Source: Candidatus Amunia macphersoniae (GTDB taxonomy: Bacteria; Chloroflexota; Dormibacteria; Aeolococcales; Aeolococcaceae). Taken from it: DNA of 64,000 nucleotides. Shown in pieces: positions 57,958-64,000 of this stretch. How positions within the stretch are numbered: position 1 is the first letter of the stretch; each line of letters begins with the position of its first letter. The notes below the pieces were generated by a model. That model searched no databases and had not been told where the DNA came from. It saw nothing but the letters and a program-made list of their open reading frames with translations. Position numbers and translations under genes: made by a program. The stretch is from positions 1-64,000 of the forward strand of contig JAEKNN010000063.1 of NCBI GenBank assembly GCA_016464795.1. Direction: 5' to 3'.

Positions 57958-59262
57958 ATGGCGCCGACTGCAGTGGCCCGCATCACCGGCAGGACCGGCT
58001 CTCGGCGCCTGCTGACCACTGCCTCACTGGCGCTCCTGCTCGCCGCCTGCGGCAGCACCACCAGCAGCGGCGGCAGCGGTTCCACCAACATCAAGACCAA
58101 CAGCGCCGGCCACGTGGGCTATGGAGTGCTCTCCTGTTTCACCGGCACCCTGGCCAGCCTCGGCCAGGCCATGCTGCAAGGCTCGCAGGTGGCCCAGAAG
58201 GTCATCAACGACGCCGGCGGCGTGCTCGGCAAGCAGCTCGACCTCACCCACGCCGACACCCAGTGCGACGAGGCCGACGCGGTCCCTGCGGTGCGCAAGC
58301 TGCTGGCCACCGACAACGTCACAGGCATCATCGGCCCCGAGACCCAGGAGATCGCCGCGGTCTCGCCGATCGTCAGCGCCGCCAAGGTGCCCACCGAGTT
58401 CCAGGGCGGCAGCACAGATTTTGACAAGAACAGCAACAAGTACCTGTGGCGCGACAGCCCCTCGGACTCCCAGCTCGGCGTCGCCATGGCGGTGTACGGA
58501 CAGAAGAAGGGCTTCAAGAAGGCTGCCCTGATCTTCTACAGCGACATCGCCGCCCAGACCTTCGCCAAACCGATCACCGCGACGTGGCAGAAGCTCGGCA
58601 ACACCATCGTCTCCAATGTGACAGTGGCTCCCGACCAGACCTCCTATCGAACCCAGGTGCAGAGCATCATCGACTCCAAGCCTGACGTCATCTTCACCCA
58701 GACGGACGCAGCCACCGCGGCGGTCATCTTCCAGAACTTCAAGGAGCTCAACAACCTCGCCATCCCCATCGTGGGCACCGACATCACCGGCGGTGACGAC
58801 TACCTCAAGGCGATCACCTACCCGGTCGCCCACGACCACCTGATCTCGGTCTACGGCACCAACGCCACCGGCGCCGCCGCCGACAACTTCGCCAAGGCCT
58901 TCGCGGCACAGAACGGCGCCAGCGCGCAGCCGCTGGCCAATGCCAACTACGGATACGACGCGGTGATCAGCCTGGCGCTGGCCATGGACAAGGCGGGCAC
59001 CACCGACGGCCCTGCCGTCATCAATGCCATGAAGCAGGTCACCAACCCGCCGGGAAGCGCGTGCGACACCTACGCCGACTGCCTGCGGGGGATCAAGGCA
59101 AGTACCAAGATCAAGGTGGACGGCGCCAGCGGCGACCTCGTGTACAACGACTTCAACAACGTCTTCGGTCCCTACGGCGCCTTCCAGGCTGACGCCGGCA
59201 CTGGTGCAGAGGCCCAGCTGCAGCTGCTCTCCGCATCAGACCTCGCCGCAGCCACCCCGTAG
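57958..59262 (+). CDS. Branched-chain-amino-acid-type ABC transporter substrate-binding lipoprotein
   Basis: A 434-aa periplasmic-binding-fold (type I) lipoprotein. GGAGG lies five to ten bases before ATG 57958. The lipobox is LLAACG. The mature domain shows VGYGVLSCFTGTLASLGQAM, IIGPETQEIAAVSPI, FRTSP-like YLWRDSPSDSQLG, and IPIVGTDITGGDDYL, the LivJ/LivK-type pattern. It may carry a substrate other than branched-chain amino acids, such as an amide or short organic acid. It is first gene of a five-gene unit under the divergent FadR-type regulator. Confidence 0.92.
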   Translation: MAPTAVARITGRTGSRRLLTTASLALLLAACGSTTSSGGSGSTNIKTNSAGHVGYGVLSCFTGTLASLGQAMLQGSQVAQKVINDAGGVLGKQLDLTHADTQCDEADAVPAVRKLLATDNVTGIIGPETQEIAAVSPIVSAAKVPTEFQGGSTDFDKNSNKYLWRDSPSDSQLGVAMAVYGQKKGFKKAALIFYSDIAAQTFAKPITATWQKLGNTIVSNVTVAPDQTSYRTQVQSIIDSKPDVIFTQTDAATAAVIFQNFKELNNLAIPIVGTDITGGDDYLKAITYPVAHDHLISVYGTNATGAAADNFAKAFAAQNGASAQPLANANYGYDAVISLALAMDKAGTTDGPAVINAMKQVTNPPGSACDTYADCLRGIKASTKIKVDGASGDLVYNDFNNVFGPYGAFQADAGTGAEAQLQLLSASDLAAATP

Positions 59263-59270
59263 CCCGGCTC

Positions 59271-60152
59271 GTGCACCAGGCCCTTCAGACCCTCGGCTTC
59301 GGCATCGTCGCCGCCGCCATCCTGGCGCTGTCGGCGCTGGCGTTCACCCTCGAGTACTCGGTCACCAACGTGGCCAACCTCTCCCACGGTGAGATCCTCA
59401 CAGTCGGCGCCTACTCCGCCTACCTGGTGCAGAACGCCGGCGGCGGTCCCATCCTCGCCGGGCTCGCTGCGGCGGGGGGCGGAGGCGCGCTCGCGCTCGC
59501 GGTGCACACAGGCATCGTCGACCGGTTCGTGCGCAAGGGCATCGGTGCCCTGCCCACGTTCATCGCCACCCTGGGGGTGTCGCTGGTGATCCAGAACGTC
59601 CTGGTGATCATCTTCGGCGCCTCCAACCTCGGCTACAAGATCCCCCAGGGAAAGCCGCGCGACATCGGCCCCTTCCTCTGGACGGACACCGAGATCGAGA
59701 TCATCGTGTCAGCAGTGGCCATCACTGCCCTCCTCTACGTGATCATCCAGCACACCCGCTTCGGCAAGTCGCTGCGCGCGGTCTCGCAGAACCGCTCGCT
59801 GGCCAGTGTCAGCGGCATCAACGCCCACCGGGTGTCAGCGCTCACCTGGTTGCTGGCCGGGCTGATCGCCGGCTACGCCGGCTTCATCCTGGCCGAGAGC
59901 ATCGGCACCTTCAGTCCCTACTCGGGGTTCACTTTCTTCCTGATCACCCTCACGGCGGCGGTCGCCGGCGGGCTCGGCAAGGCGCTCGGCACCCTGGTGG
60001 GCGGGATCATCGTCGGCATCATCCTGGAGTTCGTCGGTGGCTACATCAGCGCCAGCTACAACCTCGCCTTCGCGTTCGCGATCCTCTCGGTGGTGATCCT
60101 GGTGCGCCCGCGTGGGCTCTTCGTCGGCGGCCGCCGGAGCGTCTTCGAATGA
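59271..60152 (+). CDS. livH: ABC transporter permease LivH-type
   Basis: A 293-aa membrane permease with about eight helices. It has the family features LEYSVTNVANLSHGEILTVGAYSAYLV, GRNRALAA-like VSQNRSLASVSGINAHRVSALTW and LTAAVAGGLGKALGTLVGGIIVG. GTG 59271 is eight bases after the binding protein's stop. It pairs with the next gene to form the translocation channel. Confidence 0.92.
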   Translation: MHQALQTLGFGIVAAAILALSALAFTLEYSVTNVANLSHGEILTVGAYSAYLVQNAGGGPILAGLAAAGGGGALALAVHTGIVDRFVRKGIGALPTFIATLGVSLVIQNVLVIIFGASNLGYKIPQGKPRDIGPFLWTDTEIEIIVSAVAITALLYVIIQHTRFGKSLRAVSQNRSLASVSGINAHRVSALTWLLAGLIAGYAGFILAESIGTFSPYSGFTFFLITLTAAVAGGLGKALGTLVGGIIVGIILEFVGGYISASYNLAFAFAILSVVILVRPRGLFVGGRRSVFE

Positions 60153-61171
60153 TCGACTACCTGGTCACGATCTTCACCGAGGGCTCGATCTTCGCGATCA
60201 TGGCGCTCGGGCTCAACATCGTCTGGGGCTGGTCGGGCGACTTCGACCTCGCCTTCTACGGCTACGTGGCGCTGGGCGCGTACATGACCCTGGTGCTCAC
60301 CGTCGGTCCCGCCAGCTCGCCCACCGAATACATCCTCGGGCTCACCCTGCCCTTTCCGGTGGCCGTGTTGTTGGCAACCCTGTCAGCAATGCTCCTGGCG
60401 CTGATCGTCGGCGCCATCGCGCTCCGCCATCTGCGCGGCATCTACTTCTCGATCGTCACCCTGGGGGCGGTGTACGTGCTGTACATCCTGGCCGGACAGT
60501 TCGTGCCGCTGTTCAACGGCTACAACGGGCTCAGCGGCCTGGTCGCCCCCATGGGTGACGTGCTGGGCATCGACTACTCGAGCTACCAGTTCTTCTACGT
60601 GGCCCTCTGCATGGTGATGCTGACCATCGTCCTGTTCGGCGTCACCCGCCTCTCGGGCAGCCGCTTCGGGCTGGCGCTGCGCAGCCTGCGCGAGGACGAG
60701 CGCGCCGCCGCCGCCTTCGGCCGCGACATCTACATCCTCAAGCTCAAGGCCTACGTGCTCGGCGCTGGGCTGGGCGGGTTCGCGGGCGCGCTGTTCGCGG
60801 GCTATCTGACCGCGTTCAACCCGTCCTCGTGGTCACCGGTGGAGACGATCATCCTCTACGCCGCGATCCTGGTCGGCGGCCGTGGCAGCACCCGCGGGGT
60901 GGTCCTGGGGGTCGCGGTGATGGTGATGGGCCTGCAGGAGGCCACCCGCTACCTGCCCGAGATCGCCGGCCACCCCAGCTTCGCCCCCGCGTTCCGGCTG
61001 ATCCTCACTGGGATCGTGCTGGTGGTCTTCATCCGCTTCCGCCCCCAGGGCATCCTCCCCGAGCGGCGGATGCGCGACGGGGACCCACCCGGCAGCCCAG
61101 GCACCCGGCCCGAGCCGGCCCCCGGCCCGCAGCCGGTCACCGGGCCCGCTCTGGAGACCGGCGCAGCATGA
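60149..61171 (+). CDS. livM: ABC transporter permease LivM-type
   Basis: A 340-aa permease with about nine helices. LNIVWGWSGDFDLAFYGYVALGAY and LRSLREDERAAAAFGRDIYILKLKAYVLGAGLGGFAGAL are LivM signatures. Its ATG overlaps the LivH stop (ATGA). The C-terminal 35 residues are Pro/Gly-rich and disordered, ending PALETGAA. It is the second half of the channel. Confidence 0.92.
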   Translation: MIDYLVTIFTEGSIFAIMALGLNIVWGWSGDFDLAFYGYVALGAYMTLVLTVGPASSPTEYILGLTLPFPVAVLLATLSAMLLALIVGAIALRHLRGIYFSIVTLGAVYVLYILAGQFVPLFNGYNGLSGLVAPMGDVLGIDYSSYQFFYVALCMVMLTIVLFGVTRLSGSRFGLALRSLREDERAAAAFGRDIYILKLKAYVLGAGLGGFAGALFAGYLTAFNPSSWSPVETIILYAAILVGGRGSTRGVVLGVAVMVMGLQEATRYLPEIAGHPSFAPAFRLILTGIVLVVFIRFRPQGILPERRMRDGDPPGSPGTRPEPAPGPQPVTGPALETGAA

Positions 61172-61196
61172 CCGGCGTGGCGATGACTGGCGCGAC

Positions 61197-61985
61197 ATGA
61201 CCGCCCTGCTCGAGGTCCGCGACCTCTCCAAGCACTTCGGCGGCGTCTACGCCGTCGAGGACTGCTCGTTCAGCGCCGCCGAGGGCCAGGTCACCGGGCT
61301 GATCGGACCCAACGGCGCCGGCAAGAGCACAGCCATCGACCTGATGACCGGCTTCAAGATCCCCGACGCCGGCACCGTGCTCCTCGACGGCACCCCCATC
61401 GCCGGCAGGCCGCCCCACCGGATCAGCCGGCTGGGCCTGGTGCGCACCTTCCAGTCGCCCCGCGAATGGCCCGGTCTGACAGTGCTCGAGAACCTCGTCC
61501 TGGCCGCGTGGAACGGCCGCCGCGAGCGCTTCCTGCGCTCCCTGCGCGGGCCCACCAAGAAGGAGAAGGCGGCCGCCGCCGACGAGCTGGTCCGCGCCCG
61601 CCAGATCCTCGACGAGCTCGGTCTGCTCGGCCTGCGCAACGAGCGTGCCGGCAACCTCAGCGGCGGCCAGAAGCGGCTTGTCGAGTTCGCGCGCATCCGC
61701 ATGGCCAGGCCGCGGCTGGTGATCCTCGATGAGCCCATGGGCGGGGTCAACCCGGTTCTCGGCGAGCGCATGGCCACCGCCGTGCTCGGCTTCGTCGCCG
61801 CCGGCACCTCGGTGATCATCGTCGAGCACAACCTGCCCTTCATCGAGCGGGTCACCGACCAGGTGGTGGTGATGGCCGCCGGCACAGTGATCGCCCAGGG
61901 CCCCTTCGACACCCTGCGTTCCAACCAGGCAGTCGTCGACGCCTATCTCGGAGAGATGCCCACCTATGACGGCGCTGACGCCTGA
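61197..61985 (+). CDS. livG: ABC transporter ATP-binding protein LivG-type
   Basis: A 262-aa ATPase. Walker A is GPNGAGKST, the Q-loop follows at VRTFQSP, the ABC signature is NLSGGQKRLVEFARI, Walker B is PRLVILDEPMGGVNP and the H-loop is VEHN. The LivG C-terminal extension (VVMAAGTVIAQGPFDTLRSN) is present. It starts 25 bp after LivM and overlaps the next ATPase by 20 bp. Confidence 0.94.
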   Translation: MTALLEVRDLSKHFGGVYAVEDCSFSAAEGQVTGLIGPNGAGKSTAIDLMTGFKIPDAGTVLLDGTPIAGRPPHRISRLGLVRTFQSPREWPGLTVLENLVLAAWNGRRERFLRSLRGPTKKEKAAAADELVRARQILDELGLLGLRNERAGNLSGGQKRLVEFARIRMARPRLVILDEPMGGVNPVLGERMATAVLGFVAAGTSVIIVEHNLPFIERVTDQVVVMAAGTVIAQGPFDTLRSNQAVVDAYLGEMPTYDGADA

Positions 61986-62766
61986 TCCCGCGCCCGAGCC
62001 GGCCTCCGTGCCCGCCGCCGGGCACGCCGCCGTCGCGCAACACCCCAGTCCCGCCGCCCTCGACGTCACCGGGCTCACCGCAGGCTACGGCGGGCCCCCG
62101 ATCGTCGAGGACGTCAGCATCCGCGCCCACCGCGGGGCGATCACCGCCATCGTCGGCCCCAACGGCGCCGGCAAGTCCACCCTGCTCAAGGCGATCGCGG
62201 GTGTGATCCGCCCCAAGGCCGGGTCGGTCAGGGTCGAGGACCACGATGTCACTGGCCTGGCGGCCGACAAGCTGGTCCGTCGCGGCATCGCCTACGTGCC
62301 CCAGGTGGCCAACGTCTTCCCCCAGCTCTCAGTGCACGAGAACCTGGAGATGGGCGGCTACATCCGCCACGGTCGAGGTGTCAAAGAACGCGCCGCGGAG
62401 CTCTACACCCTGTTCCCCGACCTCGAGGCAGCCCGCTCGCGCCGCGCCGAGACCCTCAGCGGCGGCCAGCGCACCATGCTGGCGATGGCCCGCGGCCTGA
62501 TGGTCGACCCCGCTGTCCTCATCCTCGACGAGCCCAGCGCCGGCTTGTCGCCCAAGTTCCAGAGCACCGTCTGGGAGCGTATCGAGCAGGTGCGCAGCAC
62601 CAACGTGGCAGTGCTGGTGGTCGAGCAGAACACCCGCGAGACGCTCCGCCACGCAGCCTGGGCGTACGTCCTGGTGCTCGGGCGGAACCGCCTCGAGGGC
62701 CCCGGCCGCGAGCTTCTCCACGACGACGAGGTGGTGCGGCTCTACGTCGGCGTGCTCACCAAGTAG
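61966..62766 (+). CDS. livF: ABC transporter ATP-binding protein LivF-type
   Basis: A 266-aa ATPase, the partner of LivG. Walker A is GPNGAGKST, the signature is TLSGGQRTMLAMARGLM, Walker B is PAVLILDEPSAGLSP and the H-loop is VVEQN. An Ala/Pro-rich extension of about 30 residues precedes the conserved core, so a later start is possible. It ends 23 bp before the CoA-transferase gene. Confidence 0.94.
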   Translation: MTALTPDPAPEPASVPAAGHAAVAQHPSPAALDVTGLTAGYGGPPIVEDVSIRAHRGAITAIVGPNGAGKSTLLKAIAGVIRPKAGSVRVEDHDVTGLAADKLVRRGIAYVPQVANVFPQLSVHENLEMGGYIRHGRGVKERAAELYTLFPDLEAARSRRAETLSGGQRTMLAMARGLMVDPAVLILDEPSAGLSPKFQSTVWERIEQVRSTNVAVLVVEQNTRETLRHAAWAYVLVLGRNRLEGPGRELLHDDEVVRLYVGVLTK

Positions 62767-62789
62767 CGGGGGGCACAGACCACCAGGCC

Positions 62790-64000
62790 ATGGACGCCCA
62801 GCCACCGCCACTCCCGCCGCCGCCGCCCCCGCAGTCCGCGCCGCCCACGCCCGGCCCACTTGCCGGCCTGCGCGTCCTCGACCTCAGCCGGATCCTCTCC
62901 GGCCCCTTCGCCACCATGATCTTCGCCGACCTCGGTGCCGACGTGATCAAGGTCGAGAACCCCACCACAGGCGACGACACCCGCCAGTGGGCGCCCCCCT
63001 TCCAAGGCGACCAGTCGGCGTACTTCCTCGCCGTCAACCGCAACAAGCGCGGCCTCGCCGTCGACCTCAAGACCGACGCGGGTCGGGCCATCGCAGAGAG
63101 GCTGGCCGAGCAGTCCGACGTGGTCATCGAGAACTTCCGCCCCGGCACCGCCTCGCGCCTGGGCCTCGGCTACGACCAGCTGCGCGCCCTCAACCCGCGG
63201 CTGATCTACGCCTCCATCTCAGGCTTCGGCCACACCGGCCCATACAGCTCAGAGCCCGGCTACGACGCCATCGCCCAGGCGCTCGGGGGCCTGATGAGCG
63301 TCACCGGCGAGGCCGGCGGGGAGCCGGTCCGGGTCGGCAACTCCGCCGCCGACATCGGCGCCGCCATGTGGGCGGCGATCGGCATCCTCGCCGCCCTGCA
63401 CGCTCGCCAGGCCAGCGGCCAGGGCGAGTGGGTCGACATCTCCCTGCTCGACGGCCAGATCGCCTGGCTCACCTACCTGGCCGGCGGCTACTTCGCCACC
63501 GGTGAGGTGCCCAGGCGCTATGGCTCGGCGCACCCCAGCATCGTCCCCTACCAGGCGCTGCGCACCGCCGACGGCCACCTGATGGTGGCGGTGGGCAACG
63601 ACACGCTCTGGCAACGCTTCGCCCCGCTGGTCGGGCTCGGCGCGCTGGCCGGCGACCCCCGCTTTGCCACCAACCCGCAGCGCGTGGTCAACCGGGCCAC
63701 GCTGATCCCGCTGATCGAGGCGGCGCTGGCCGCCCGCCCGTCTGCGGAGTGGGCCGAGCTGCTCTCGGGGGTGGGCGTCCCCGCCGGCGTCATCAACACC
63801 ATCGACGCCGCGCTCGAACACCCTCAGGTGCAGGCGCGCGACATGGTGGTCAGCGCCGAGCATCCCACCGCCGGCACTGTGAGGATGGCCGCGTGCCCGA
63901 TCAAGCTCACCAGGCATACCGCCACTGTGCGTCTGCCCCCGCCGACGCTCGGCCAGCACACCGACCAGGTCCTCGCCGAGCTCGGCTACTCGGCCGTCGA
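62790..64000 (+). CDS. CaiB/BaiF-type (family III) CoA-transferase, C-terminus cut by window end
   Basis: At least 403 residues of a family III CoA-transferase, which moves CoA between organic acids. After a poly-Pro leader (residues 1-28), LRVLDLSRILSGPFATMIFADLGADVIKVENP, NRNKRGLAVDLKTDAG, VVIENFRPGT and the catalytic aspartate in PGYDAIAQALGG (near 155) are present. VTGEAGGEPVRVG and SLLDGQIAWL follow. It may activate the acid imported by the preceding transporter, a common pairing. The stop codon lies beyond the window. Confidence 0.93.
   Translation, partial: MDAQPPPLPPPPPPQSAPPTPGPLAGLRVLDLSRILSGPFATMIFADLGADVIKVENPTTGDDTRQWAPPFQGDQSAYFLAVNRNKRGLAVDLKTDAGRAIAERLAEQSDVVIENFRPGTASRLGLGYDQLRALNPRLIYASISGFGHTGPYSSEPGYDAIAQALGGLMSVTGEAGGEPVRVGNSAADIGAAMWAAIGILAALHARQASGQGEWVDISLLDGQIAWLTYLAGGYFATGEVPRRYGSAHPSIVPYQALRTADGHLMVAVGNDTLWQRFAPLVGLGALAGDPRFATNPQRVVNRATLIPLIEAALAARPSAEWAELLSGVGVPAGVINTIDAALEHPQVQARDMVVSAEHPTAGTVRMAACPIKLTRHTATVRLPPPTLGQHTDQVLAELGYSAV

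Overview
The window is about 64 kb of very GC-rich, densely packed bacterial chromosome. I see no rRNA, CRISPR array, plasmid or phage module. Gene content suggests a soil-type Terrabacteria lineage: an InhA-like enoyl-ACP reductase next to FabF, DUF3558-like lipoproteins, DUF2142 and polytopic glycan-type membrane proteins, an ECF42/DGPF remnant, and secreted proteins with a single C-terminal membrane anchor. My best guess is a Dormibacterota/Chloroflexota-like or deep actinobacterial genome. There is no marker gene here to prove it.

Layout. 1-3.2 kb: acyl-CoA dehydrogenase (cut by the window edge), a DNA methyltransferase, a frameshifted rsgA and a PhyH-type dioxygenase. 3.2-6.6 kb: two tandem surface-stalk proteins sharing an identical 830-bp 3' module, with a decayed blaI-like repressor and an intact palindromic operator between them. 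6.6-15.1 kb: CitE-like lyase, a 180-aa unknown, an 890-aa secreted protein with a PEP-CTERM-like tail, a translationally coupled FAD oxidoreductase/DUF1365/Cfa operon and a divergent hydrolase. 15.2-27.2 kb: a SF1 helicase with zinc cluster and Arg-rich tail, a glutaredoxin-PDZ fusion, DUF1697, DUF72, a GGDEF-EAL protein, an alcohol dehydrogenase, a DGPF gene with a wrecked sigma factor, and bioB. 27.4-29.4 kb: a defective IS630-type element with 87-bp inverted ends and a DUF1801 cargo gene. 29.4-31.2 kb: decayed secreted-protein genes ending in an intact lipoprotein. 31.3-34.2 kb: IMPase-fabI-fabF. 34.3-37.6 kb: ArsR with a frameshifted SRPBCC partner, an M24 peptidase and a macrodomain protein. 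37.6-43.7 kb: UbiA, MFS/spermidine-synthase-like fusion, degenerate SDR and penicillin acylase on one strand. 44-51 kb: methyltransferase, tRNA-Lys, PHP, PAP2, a two-component system, CcdA and a Ycf48-like protein. 51-57 kb: a PAS-GGDEF remnant, then DUF2142, a UDP-galactopyranose-mutase-like flavoprotein and membrane proteins. 57-64 kb: a FadR-type regulator divergent from a complete branched-chain-type ABC importer followed by a CaiB-type CoA-transferase.

How the genes work together. The acyl-CoA dehydrogenase, CitE-like lyase, CaiB transferase, FadR regulator and importer all point to uptake and CoA-dependent breakdown of organic acids. FabI/FabF and Cfa/DUF1365/FAD oxidoreductase make and modify membrane lipids. 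The most unusual material is the surface-protein pair with its homogenised module, a C-terminal tail shared by two large secreted proteins, a family of palindromic intergenic repeats with a common core but copy-specific arms, and the coupled UbiA/MFS-spermidine-synthase/SDR/acylase cluster. Several genes (rsgA, SRPBCC, sigma factor, transposase, PAS-GGDEF, blaI-like) are broken. The single-site breaks in rsgA and SRPBCC could be assembly errors; the others show several lesions and look like real decay.
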